DNA of 51,872 nucleotides from positions 1 to 51,872 of the forward strand of contig NZ_MJGN01000021.1 of assembly GCF_001865065.1 (NCBI RefSeq), given 5' to 3'. Positions 1 through 7,713 of this stretch are shown here, piece by piece (the first letter of the stretch is position 1; every line of letters starts with the position of its first letter). The notes under the pieces are model-generated. The model saw only the letters and a program-made list of their open reading frames with translations, had not been told where the DNA came from and made no database searches. Both the position numbers and the translations under genes were made by a program. This DNA comes from Curtobacterium sp. MCBA15_008 (lineage in GTDB: Bacteria > Actinomycetota > Actinomycetes > Actinomycetales > Microbacteriaceae).

Positions 1-40
1 GAGTAGGACGCCGCCGGACTCAACGTTGCAACACCAGGGA

Positions 41-70
41 ACCCCTGACCATCCGTGGTCAGGGGTTTTC
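41..70 (+). terminator. Rho-independent terminator of an upstream gene
   Basis: Perfect 11-bp stem (41-51 pairs with 56-66, loop TCCG) followed directly by a short T run. It ends transcription of a gene lying mostly outside the window, before the gltX promoter. Confidence 0.8.
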
Positions 71-152
71 TGCGTTCACCGGGCGCTCGCGTGGGAACCG
101 CGGAGCGCTCCGGCGGTTCTGCACAGCCTCGTGGCGGCCGGTGTGCGGCCGG

Positions 153-158
153 TAGGAT
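153..158 (+). promoter_or_regulatory. -10-like element of gltX
   Basis: TAGGAT lies 9 nt before the gltX ATG and there is no Shine-Dalgarno sequence between them, so the transcript probably has a leader of only a few bases. No convincing -35 is visible. Confidence 0.4.
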
Positions 159-167
159 CGACGAGTC

Positions 168-1655
168 ATGACTGCGCCATTCACCACCGCCTCCGGCTCC
201 GACGTCCGTGTCCGCTTCTGCCCGAGCCCGACGGGCACGCCGCACGTCGGTCTCATCCGCACTGCGCTCTTCAACTGGGCGTACGCGCGGCACACCGGCG
301 GCAAACTCGTGTTCCGCATCGAGGACACCGACGCCGCACGTGACAGCGAGGAGTCGTACGAGCAGATCCTCGACGCGCTGCGGTGGCTGCAGCTCGACTG
401 GGACGAGGGCGTCGAGGCCGGCGGACCTCACGGTCCGTACCGGCAGTCCGAGCGCGCCGACGTCTACGAGGACGTCATCGCGAAGCTCACGGCCTCGGGC
501 CACGTGTACGAGTCGTACGTCACCCCCGAGGAGATGGAGGCGCGCAACAAGGCCGCCGGCCGTGACCCGAAGCAGGGCTACGACAACCACGAGCGCGACC
601 TCTCCGAGGCGGAGCGTCAGGCCTTCCGCGACCAGGGCCGTGAGCCGGCACTGCGGCTCCGTGTGCCGGACCGTGACCTGAGCTTCCACGACCTCGTCCG
701 CGGCGAGATCACGTTCAAGCAGGGCACGTTCCCGGACTTCGTGGTGGTGCGCCCGAACGGCAAGCCGCTGTACACGTTCACCAACCCGGTGGACGACGCG
801 CTCATGCGGGTCACCCACGTGCTGCGCGGGGAGGACCTGCTGTCCTCGACGCCGCGACAGATCGCCCTGTACGAGGCGCTGTACGAGGTCGGGATCGCCG
901 AGTACATCCCGGTCTTCGGTCACCTGCCGTACGTGATGGGCGAGGGCAACAAGAAGCTCTCGAAGCGCGACCCCGAGTCGAACCTGTTCCACCACCGTGC
1001 CGCCGGCATGATCCCCGAGGGCCTGGTCAACTACCTCGCGCTGCTCGGCTGGTCGATCGGCCCCGACCGTGACGTGTTCTCGATCACCGAGATGGTCGAG
1101 GCGTTCGAGGTCACCGACGTCAACCCGAACCCGGCCCGCTTCGACCACAAGAAGGCCGAGGCGATCAACGGCGACCACATCCGGCTGCTCGACGCCGACG
1201 ACTTCCGCGCCCGGCTCGTGCCCTACCTGGGCGCGTTCCTGGCCGAGCCGGCCACGGCGGAGCAGCAGGAGGTCCTGACGAAGGCGGCGCCGCTCGTGCA
1301 GGAGCGCATGCAGCTCCTCGGCGAGGCGCCGGCGATGCTCGGCTTCCTGTTCACCGCCGACGACGACCTGGTGGTCGAGGACGACGCCCTCGCCACGCTG
1401 AAGGCCGATGCCGGCGACGTGCTGCGGGCAGCGATCACGGCGCTCGAGCCGCTCGACGTCTGGACGACCGAGGCGATCGAGGGGGCGCTCCGCGAGGCCC
1501 TCATCGATGGCCTCGGCCTGAAGCCCCGTCTGGCGTTCGGTCCCCTGCGCGTCGCCGTCTCGGGTCGTCGCATCAGCCCGCCGTTGTTCGAGTCGATGGA
1601 GATCCTCGGGAAGGACTCCACCGTCACCCGCCTCCGCCGCCTCGCGGACCGCTGA
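168..1655 (+). CDS. gltX: Glutamyl-tRNA synthetase
   Basis: Cytosolic class I synthetase that charges tRNA-Glu with glutamate. It has 495 residues, normal for the family. The HIGH-type ATP site appears as [10 protein letters not shown] near residues 20-29, and the KMSKS-type loop as KLSKRD at 263-268. Actinobacteria usually lack GlnRS, so the enzyme may also misacylate tRNA-Gln for later amidation by GatCAB; that is family knowledge, but a tRNA-Gln gene does follow 1 kb downstream. The ATG is chosen because the conserved N-terminal strand ([11 protein letters not shown]) begins about 13 residues in and a -10-like TAGGAT stands 9 nt upstream. The next gene starts 12 bp after the stop, so the two are probably cotranscribed. 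Confidence 0.98.
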   Translation: MTAPFTTASGSDVRVRFCPSPTGTPHVGLIRTALFNWAYARHTGGKLVFRIEDTDAARDSEESYEQILDALRWLQLDWDEGVEAGGPHGPYRQSERADVYEDVIAKLTASGHVYESYVTPEEMEARNKAAGRDPKQGYDNHERDLSEAERQAFRDQGREPALRLRVPDRDLSFHDLVRGEITFKQGTFPDFVVVRPNGKPLYTFTNPVDDALMRVTHVLRGEDLLSSTPRQIALYEALYEVGIAEYIPVFGHLPYVMGEGNKKLSKRDPESNLFHHRAAGMIPEGLVNYLALLGWSIGPDRDVFSITEMVEAFEVTDVNPNPARFDHKKAEAINGDHIRLLDADDFRARLVPYLGAFLAEPATAEQQEVLTKAAPLVQERMQLLGEAPAMLGFLFTADDDLVVEDDALATLKADAGDVLRAAITALEPLDVWTTEAIEGALREALIDGLGLKPRLAFGPLRVAVSGRRISPPLFESMEILGKDSTVTRLRRLADR

Positions 1656-1666
1656 CGGACCGCACG

Positions 1667-2662
1667 GTGGACCCTGCTCCCACCGCCGCTGCCGGGGCGC
1701 CGGAGACCGCCGGCGCACCGGACGCTGCCGCACGGCTGACCGTCGACGTCGTCGTGATCGGTGCCGGTCCGGCCGGGCTGAGCACGGCGCTCAACCTCGT
1801 GCGGGCACGTCGGACGGTGTTGCTCGTCGACGCCAACCGCCCGCGCAACGCCGCGACGCTCCGCTCGCACGGCTTCCTCACGCGTGACGGCGTCTCGCCG
1901 CTCGAGCTCCGGAAGCTCGGGCGCGCCGAGGTCGAGGGGTACGCCGAGGCGACGGTCGTGCAGACCGTCGTTGACCGGGTGGCGCCGGACGGCGACCGCT
2001 GGCTCGTGCACGGTTCCTGGCGCGGCGCCGAGGTCGAGGCCTCCGCCCGCGCCGTGGTGATCGCGACCGGGCTGCGCGAGGAGTTCCCGGCACTGCCGAC
2101 CCTCCGTGCGTTCTACGGCACCTCCGTGCACAGCTGCGTCGAGTGCGATGCGTACGAGAAGGCCGGCGAACCGCTCGCGTTCATCTGCGAGACGGACGAC
2201 GTCGTCGACCGCGCGTTGTTCATCGCCGCGTGGACGGACGACCTGATCGTCTACACGAACGGCTCCAAGGCGCTGGACGAGGCAGGTCGAGCGCGGCTGG
2301 CGGCGCGGGGCGTGCGCGTCGACGAGCGGCCCGTGGAGGACCTCGAGGGGGACCGGTCCGGGATGACCGGCGTTCGCCTCGCAGACGGCCACGTGGAGCC
2401 GCGGACGGGCGGGTTCGTCCGGCCGCGCTGGTCCGCCGACCTCGACTGGGTGGACGCCGACCTCTCGCGCGATGCCGGGGGCCTGGTGGTCGTCGACCGC
2501 TCGGGCCGGACCGGGGTTGCCGGGCTGTACGCGGTGGGCGACGTGACGCCGCCCGGGCCGGAGCAACTCATCGTGGCGGCTGGACACGGGGCCGTCACCG
2601 CGGCCGCGGTGCACCGCGACCTCGTGGGTGGTCTCACGGACCCTCGGGATGCTGTACAGTAG
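1667..2662 (+). CDS. Thioredoxin-reductase-like NAD(P)/FAD-dependent oxidoreductase
   Basis: Pyridine nucleotide-disulfide oxidoreductase of the short TrxB-like class, 331 aa. The N-terminal FAD-binding Rossmann motif is VIGAGPAGLSTA (about residues 31-42). The redox pair is a CxxC in HSCVECDAYEK, matching the usual CATCDG site. The C-terminal FAD motif is GLYAVGDV. It probably reduces a small dithiol protein or acts as a ferredoxin-NADP reductase-like enzyme; the true partner cannot be told from sequence. A GTG start 12 bp after gltX suggests cotranscription. The N-terminal 20 residues are Ala/Pro-rich and may not be translated if a later start is used. Confidence 0.88.
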   Translation: MDPAPTAAAGAPETAGAPDAAARLTVDVVVIGAGPAGLSTALNLVRARRTVLLVDANRPRNAATLRSHGFLTRDGVSPLELRKLGRAEVEGYAEATVVQTVVDRVAPDGDRWLVHGSWRGAEVEASARAVVIATGLREEFPALPTLRAFYGTSVHSCVECDAYEKAGEPLAFICETDDVVDRALFIAAWTDDLIVYTNGSKALDEAGRARLAARGVRVDERPVEDLEGDRSGMTGVRLADGHVEPRTGGFVRPRWSADLDWVDADLSRDAGGLVVVDRSGRTGVAGLYAVGDVTPPGPEQLIVAAGHGAVTAAAVHRDLVGGLTDPRDAVQ

Positions 2663-2690
2663 TTGATCGTGCCCCGGGCAACCGGGACCG

Positions 2691-2706
2691 AAGGCCTCCG
2701 GGCCTT
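2691..2706 (+). terminator. Short hairpin abutting tRNA-Gln
   Basis: AAGGCC-TCCG-GGCCTT forms a 6-bp stem that ends at the base before the tRNA 5' end. It may be a weak terminator of the upstream operon or a structured leader removed by RNase P. Confidence 0.35.
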
Positions 2707-2778
2707 TGGGGTATGGTGTAATTGGCAACACAGCGGTTTCTGGTACCGTCGTTCTTGGTTCGAGTCCAGGTACCCCAG
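2707..2778 (+). tRNA. tRNA-Gln(CTG)
   Basis: A 72-nt cloverleaf. The acceptor stem TGGGGTA pairs with TACCCCA, the discriminator base is G, the anticodon loop is TTCTGGT with anticodon CTG, and the T arm contains GGTTCGAGTCC. The U1-A72 start is typical of tRNA-Gln. CCA is not encoded. It reads CAG codons. Confidence 0.95.
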
Positions 2779-2786
2779 CACTCGTA

Positions 2787-2819
2787 GAACAAGCCCCCGG
2801 GAATCCCGGGGGCTTGTTC
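2787..2819 (+). terminator. Terminator after tRNA-Gln (works both ways)
   Basis: A near-perfect 16-bp inverted repeat, 2787-2802 with 2804-2819, GC-rich inside and AT-rich at the ends. It lies between tRNA-Gln and the oppositely oriented GH16 gene, so it can stop transcription from both sides. Confidence 0.85.
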
Positions 2820-2881
2820 CGTTTCGCAGCAGGTCCGGCCGCGGACGGCACCGGCGCGACACGCCGAACTGCCGATCCGGG

Positions 2882-3766
2882 TCAGGAACGCGCGCGGCTC
2901 TCCCGGTACGCGACGACCCAGTCGACGTGCACGTGTCCGGACGCGTCCGTCGGGACGTCGTCGTCGTGGATGATCGTCTCCGCCTGCAGCGTGACCCGCA
3001 TCGGCGTGGTCGGCACCGCACCGGTGACCGTTTCGAGCAGCTCGTCGTCCCAGAAGAAGCGCACGGCGTCGGCGGTCCACTCCACGGTGGCGACGTGCCA
3101 GTCTGTCTGCCCGCCCGGCACCACCGGCGGGTCCTCGGGCAGGAACGTCATGGCCTCGGTGTCAGGGTCGTAGCTGCCGGGGATCGCCGACACCGGCCGT
3201 ACGTCGCCGGCCAGGTCGCCCTCGGGCCAGTCGATCTCGCCCTCGTTCCAGTCGCCGGAGAGCGGCCAGAGGATCATCACGAACTTGTAGCCGGGCACCT
3301 CGTCGGCGCGGTACCGGATCGACACCCGCTGGTGCGTGTACGCGCGGTAGCCGGCGGGCAGCACCGTTGCGACGAGGGGCTGCGACCCGCTGCTCTGCAG
3401 GTGGAAGTCGAGCACCGAGTCGTGCACGGAGACGACCTGGTCTGGCGCGTAGAGCCCCTTGCCCGAGGTGTCCCGCATGCCGCTGTACTCGGCCATCCGC
3501 GGGTAGACGCTGAGGAGTTCGCCGAGTCCGGCGTCGAGGTCGAAGTCCTGCGCGAGGTAGGGGACCCACCTCGTGCCGGCGGACTCGAGCGCTCCGGTCG
3601 GCATCGCCTCGGCCCGGGCGGTCGACCCCCCGGAGCGCATGGGGAGCACCACCGAAACGGTCCCGGCGACGGCGGCCACCCCGACGACACCGGCGATGGT
3701 CGCGCCGCGTCGCAGGAAGGACCGGCGCGTCGTCATGCGGTGGCGTGCCCCGGGCTCATGCTGCAT
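2882..3766 (-). CDS. Secreted glycoside hydrolase family 16 protein (Tat signal)
   Basis: 294 aa. The N-terminus carries a twin-arginine signal (TRRSFLRRG near residue 13) followed by a hydrophobic stretch, so the folded protein is probably exported by Tat. The GH16 catalytic signature ExDxxE is visible as GEIDWPEGD. It has the Trp-rich beta-sandwich style of bacterial beta-glucan or galactan hydrolases and transglycosylases. In this cluster it would trim or release the surface polysaccharide; the actual linkage is unknown. The start at 3766 has a good GAGGTG ribosome site and overlaps the stop of the upstream gene by 11 bp. An in-frame ATG at 3736 would give a standard Tat N-region and is the alternative. 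It is the last gene of a leftward operon. Confidence 0.82.
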   Translation of the reverse strand: MQHEPGARHRMTTRRSFLRRGATIAGVVGVAAVAGTVSVVLPMRSGGSTARAEAMPTGALESAGTRWVPYLAQDFDLDAGLGELLSVYPRMAEYSGMRDTSGKGLYAPDQVVSVHDSVLDFHLQSSGSQPLVATVLPAGYRAYTHQRVSIRYRADEVPGYKFVMILWPLSGDWNEGEIDWPEGDLAGDVRPVSAIPGSYDPDTEAMTFLPEDPPVVPGGQTDWHVATVEWTADAVRFFWDDELLETVTGAVPTTPMRVTLQAETIIHDDDVPTDASGHVHVDWVVAYRESRARS

Positions 3767-5909
3767 CGTTCACCTCGTAGATCCGGACGCCGTCGCGGTC
3801 GTACCGGAGCGTCGACTCGGCGGCCACCGATCGCTCGATGGCGTCGACCTGCTCGGCCGTCAGCGTGCCCCGGGTGACCGCGTCCGCTCGCTGCGTCGCC
3901 GAGAACACGAGCCAGGCGTCGCCGCCGAAGTCGCGGTCCTGCAGGACGCCGGTGAGGTCCTTCCCGGTCATGCCCTCGGGGAACCACGCGGCCTCGCTCT
4001 GCAGCGAGTCCACCTGGCCCCAGTGCCGGAGGTAGTTCTCGTAGTTCCCGCCGATGATCGACGGGAAGCTGCCCACCGTCGTCAGGCTGTCGTCGGCGGC
4101 GAACCGGCCGTCGAGCCAGCGGGCCGCGGTCACGTCGGACGACGCAGTCTGGTTCGCCTGCTCCGTCTGGAAGGTCGCCCCCACGAAGAGGCCGGTCGTG
4201 ACGGTCAGCACGAGTGCCGTGGCCGCGATGCGGAGCCCGCGTCCGTGGAACGCGTGGACGGCGGCGATCGCCAGGAACGGCGCCGAGAACAGGATGACGC
4301 GGAACTTCGCCTCGCCGCCGTAGCTCTGCCCGAGCACGAGCACGATCGGGCACACCGCGAGCCACAGCACGACGAGGGCTCGCCGAGCGTGTCCGCCGCG
4401 GACCATCCGCACGAGTCCGACGACCGCGCAGACCGCGACGAGTCCCGAGATCGCCAGGACGGCCCGGCTCTGCAGGGTCGTCGCGATCGAGGGGATCGCG
4501 ATCGACGTCGATGCCGCGGTGACGTTGCTCACCGGGTCGAAGCCGGTGATGAGCCCGAAGTGCTCCTGGATGTAGTCGAGGTTCGGGACGAGGTACAGCA
4601 GGGGGAGCAGCGTCAGCGGGACCGCCAGCCACCAGGGCCGGAGGAAGCCGAGGACGAGCAACGGCACGAAGGCGGCGATGATGACGAACGGCGTGAGCTG
4701 GTGCGACGCCGTGATCACGAACTGCAGCAGGACGACGAGGACCGCGGCCGCGACGACCGCCGTGCGGGTGCGCGGTGCGACCGCGGCGGCGACGGGGCCA
4801 CGGCGTGCGCGGAACACGCGGCCGGTGATCGTCGCGGCCCACCGGCCGATCACGTTCGGCGTCCCGCGCAGCACGGTGAGAGCGACGAGGACGGCAGCGA
4901 GGAACAGGAAGAAGGCGAAGGCCTGGGGGGAGTAGTAGTCCTGTCCGACCCAGTTCGCCGCGCTGAACAGGACCGCGGCGACGGTCGCCCACCGGCCGGT
5001 CGCGCCGAGCGCCCGGGCGATGCCGAGGACGAGTGCGCCGTCGGCCAGGGCGAACGCGAGCTCGGTCCAGCGCACCGGGTCGGCTGCGTCGAGGTGACCC
5101 GTCGCCGCCCCGAAGAACGCGCTGAACCCGAAGAAGCCCGGCCACCGGTTGTAGATGTCGATCGAGGGGTCGACCGAGCCGTGCTGCAGGATGTACGCCG
5201 TCACCGCGATGTGCTTGAACACCCACGGCGGGCGGGGCTCCGCGGCGACGAGGTTCGTCGTGCCGTACATGACGAGCACGAGGAGCCCGGACGACACCGC
5301 GCGGACGACGACGTGGTGGCGACGGTCGAGCAGGGTGACGAGCGCCACGACGAACACCATGCCGGCGCCCGCCCACCAGACGGCGGGCAGCGCGGTCAGG
5401 AGGCCCCACTCGCCGAGTCCCGTCGAGTCGGTCTGCGAGACACCCACGGCCCAGAGCGCGAGGCCGGTGACGAGGACGCCCGACGCGGCGACGGTGCGGA
5501 CGAGGACCGCGGTCGGCACGGCGGCGCGCACCCGGGCCGGACGTCGTCCGACGCGAGCGGTCTGGACGCCCTGTCCGAGCGACACCCAGCCGGCGACGAG
5601 CAGGAGGAGGCCGGCGGCCGGGGCCGGGAACCACTGCTCGGTCCACAGCATGGTGAGACCGAGCACGGCGTCGATCGCCGTGCTGGCCGCGACGACGAGC
5701 GCGGCGCGACCGATCGGTTCACGGAGGCCGAGGAGCCGGACGACGGGCAGGCCGGGTACGACCAGGAGCGCGACGAGGACGACCACCGTCCGGAGCGGTC
5801 CGGACGCGTCGGCCGCGATGAGCGCGGCAGCGGCGAAACCGAGTCCCGCGGCGAGGAGGGACGGCAGCGGCGACGTCGGCAGCGCACGGGATCCGTGACG
5901 GAGCGACAT
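3756..5909 (-). CDS. Large polytopic membrane protein of the polysaccharide cluster
   Basis: About 717 aa with a dozen or more hydrophobic segments, starting with LLAAGLGFAAAALIA, and a C-terminal soluble tail of roughly 130 residues. I do not recognise a named family with certainty. The layout resembles GT-C-type membrane glycosyltransferases or a Wzy-like polymerase, and the tail contains WLDGRFAADDS typical of such extracytoplasmic domains. In this cluster it is the best candidate for the polymerising or lipid-linked sugar transfer step. The reading frame stays open to 6203, but the residues before 5909 are Arg-rich and probably untranslated. The start could also be TTG at 5936, overlapping a 10-codon leader ORF. 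It is followed by the GH16 gene with an 11-bp overlap. Confidence 0.6.
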   Translation of the reverse strand: MSLRHGSRALPTSPLPSLLAAGLGFAAAALIAADASGPLRTVVVLVALLVVPGLPVVRLLGLREPIGRAALVVAASTAIDAVLGLTMLWTEQWFPAPAAGLLLLVAGWVSLGQGVQTARVGRRPARVRAAVPTAVLVRTVAASGVLVTGLALWAVGVSQTDSTGLGEWGLLTALPAVWWAGAGMVFVVALVTLLDRRHHVVVRAVSSGLLVLVMYGTTNLVAAEPRPPWVFKHIAVTAYILQHGSVDPSIDIYNRWPGFFGFSAFFGAATGHLDAADPVRWTELAFALADGALVLGIARALGATGRWATVAAVLFSAANWVGQDYYSPQAFAFFLFLAAVLVALTVLRGTPNVIGRWAATITGRVFRARRGPVAAAVAPRTRTAVVAAAVLVVLLQFVITASHQLTPFVIIAAFVPLLVLGFLRPWWLAVPLTLLPLLYLVPNLDYIQEHFGLITGFDPVSNVTAASTSIAIPSIATTLQSRAVLAISGLVAVCAVVGLVRMVRGGHARRALVVLWLAVCPIVLVLGQSYGGEAKFRVILFSAPFLAIAAVHAFHGRGLRIAATALVLTVTTGLFVGATFQTEQANQTASSDVTAARWLDGRFAADDSLTTVGSFPSIIGGNYENYLRHWGQVDSLQSEAAWFPEGMTGKDLTGVLQDRDFGGDAWLVFSATQRADAVTRGTLTAEQVDAIERSVAAESTLRYDRDGVRIYEVNDAA

Positions 5910-6230
5910 CCTGGTGGGGGTCGTGGTGGCGGTCAAGGCGCGACCACCGCGATCGACTGACGCATCGAGCGTCCCTTCGGGTCGGGGCCGAACAGTGGCA
6001 GCGGCCGGCGGATGTTCCGGACGATAGCCGCGGCGGTCGGGGCCGCGGGAGGCCGCTTCCCGGGAAGTGCGGAGGCCCTGCGGCATTGCGGGTTCACGCA
6101 CGCGTCGGAGCCCTCGTGCGGGCGAAACCGCACCGTTCCCGATGCCCGTTGACGCCCGCCGCGTCCCCCGGCGACGGTGGACTCGCCGGCCCCGCCCGTG
6201 CACGTCCCCGACACGAGACAGGCTCTCCCC
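5910..6230. other. Divergent control region of the polysaccharide cluster
   Basis: 321 bp between divergent genes. It holds a 10-codon leader ORF on the minus strand (5933-5965, with an AAGGGACG ribosome site), the shared cluster motif at 6087-6100, and an interrupted inverted repeat GTGCGG/CCGCAC at 6116-6133 that resembles the same motif. No RNA gene or longer coding frame is convincing here. Confidence 0.5.
6087..6100 (+). promoter_or_regulatory. Cluster motif site 1 (TGCGGGTTCACGCA)
   Basis: Near-palindromic 14-mer in the divergent region, preceded 8 bp earlier by a second TGCGG (6079). The same motif recurs at 7598, 10567, 18641 and 20431, always between genes of this cluster. Confidence 0.5.
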
Positions 6231-7562
6231 ATGACCGACACCATCCCGCGCTCACGCCCGTCCCGCGTGGTGCTCGAACGACCCATGTCGAGCACCGAGG
6301 CCCCTGCCTGGAGCGGTGCGGTCTGGGTCGGCGCGATCGACCTCACGGACGTCCCCGGCGACGACGCGGGCACGATCGGCCTGCGCGACGCCGCGGGACA
6401 CGGCGCCGTCCGGCTGCTCGTGCGGGACGGCGTGGCGCCCCTCGGCTTCGTCGACCTGCCGGTGGCCGGGGAGACCGTCGCGGTCGACGCCCTCCGGGCC
6501 GCGGTCGCCGCGCTCCCGCCGGTGCCGCAGCCGCCGGTGCCGGTCCGCCTGCCGGCCACGAGCGTCGTCCTCTGCACCCGCGACCGCGCCGACCAGCTCC
6601 GCGGCGCGCTCGACTCGCTGCTCGCCGTCGACCACCCGGACTTCGAGGTCGTCATCGTCGACAACGCCCCGTCCGACGAGTCCACCCGCGAGCTGGTCGA
6701 GGCCCTGACCGACCCGCGCGTGCGGTACGTCCGCGAACCGGTCCCCGGTCTCTCGAGCGCCCGCAACGCCGGGGTGCGCGCAGCACGGCACGACATCGTG
6801 GCGTTCACCGACGACGACGTCGTGGTCGACCGGTCGTGGCTCCGTGCCGTGGCCTCCGGGTTCTCCCGCGGCGACGACGTCGTGTGCGTGAGCGGTCTCG
6901 TCGCGAGCGGGGAGCTCCGCACGCCCACGCAGCGCTGGTTCGACGAGCGGGTGACGTGGTCGCGGAACCTCGCCCCGCGCGTCCACCGGCTCTCCGCTCC
7001 GCCCGCCGACCGCCCCCTCTTCCCGTTCGCCGTCGGGGACTACGGCACCGGTGCGAACTTCGCGATGCGGCGCTCGGCCATCCTCGAGCTTGGGGGCTTC
7101 GACGAGGCCCTCGGCGTGGGAACGGTCACCGGTGGCGGCGAGGACATCGACATGTTCTCCCGGGTGGTGCTCGCCGGCGGCGCCCTCGCCGTCGAGCCCG
7201 CGGCGCTCGTCTGGCACCGGCACCGCGCGGACCTCGAGGCGCTCCGGGTCCAGGCGCGCGGCTACGGCACCGGCCTCGGTGCCTGGCTGACCAAGATCGC
7301 CCTCCGGCCCCGCACCCTCGGCATGGCGCTGCAGCGCGCACCGCGGGCCGTCCGGCACCTCGTCGTGGGGAGCGCCACCGACGGCACGACCGCGGACACC
7401 GCTCCCGCACCCGTGGCCGCGGGGCCCCTCGACGACGCCGCGTTCCTGCGCGAGGTCGGCCGTATGCGGTGGATCGAGCTCTGGTCCGTCGGGCGCGGGG
7501 TGGTCCGCTACGGGCGTTCACGTCGGACCGTCCGGGTCCGGCAACGCTCAGCGAACCGGTAG
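6231..7562 (+). CDS. GT2 family glycosyltransferase with N-terminal accessory domain
   Basis: 443 aa. Residues ~1-105 form a small domain (LLVRDGVAPLGFVDLP) often found ahead of actinobacterial GT2 enzymes. The GT-A domain follows: TSVVLCTRDRADQL for the nucleotide-sugar strand, PGLSSARNAGVRAA, then FTDDDVVVD with the metal-binding DxD, and a GGGEDIDMF motif in the position of the catalytic ED. It would add a sugar to a lipid-linked or surface glycan at the membrane; donor and acceptor are unknown. It is a paralogue of the gene at 19036-20367, with the same two-domain plan. The ATG at 6231 is chosen over upstream in-frame codons because the frame before it is low-complexity. Confidence 0.85.
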   Translation: MTDTIPRSRPSRVVLERPMSSTEAPAWSGAVWVGAIDLTDVPGDDAGTIGLRDAAGHGAVRLLVRDGVAPLGFVDLPVAGETVAVDALRAAVAALPPVPQPPVPVRLPATSVVLCTRDRADQLRGALDSLLAVDHPDFEVVIVDNAPSDESTRELVEALTDPRVRYVREPVPGLSSARNAGVRAARHDIVAFTDDDVVVDRSWLRAVASGFSRGDDVVCVSGLVASGELRTPTQRWFDERVTWSRNLAPRVHRLSAPPADRPLFPFAVGDYGTGANFAMRRSAILELGGFDEALGVGTVTGGGEDIDMFSRVVLAGGALAVEPAALVWHRHRADLEALRVQARGYGTGLGAWLTKIALRPRTLGMALQRAPRAVRHLVVGSATDGTTADTAPAPVAAGPLDDAAFLREVGRMRWIELWSVGRGVVRYGRSRRTVRVRQRSANR

Positions 7563-7597
7563 CACCGTCATCGCCGGGTCACAGCCGATCCCGAGGA

Positions 7598-7622
7598 TGC
7601 GTCAAACCGCAGCTTCTCCGCA
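7598..7622 (+). promoter_or_regulatory. Cluster motif site 2 with extended 25-bp element
   Basis: The 14-mer TGCGTCAAACCGCA (7598-7611) is extended by GCTTCTCCGCA. 21 of the 25 positions match the element at 18630-18654 when both are read in the direction of the downstream gene. The following CCCGGCCA is also identical at both sites. It lies 92 bp before the gene at 7714. Confidence 0.5.
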
Positions 7623-7713
7623 CCCGGCCACACCGTTCTCGATCGGACGCGATCCCTCCGCGTACGGTCCTCGAAAAGCGCGCCGCCGGCACGCACGACC
7701 CAGGGGAGTCCCG

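Noticed and set aside
3573..5960. A 795-codon plus-strand frame opposite the membrane protein
   Set aside because: Arg/Asp/Glu-rich shadow; hydrophobic helices on the minus strand are the real signal.
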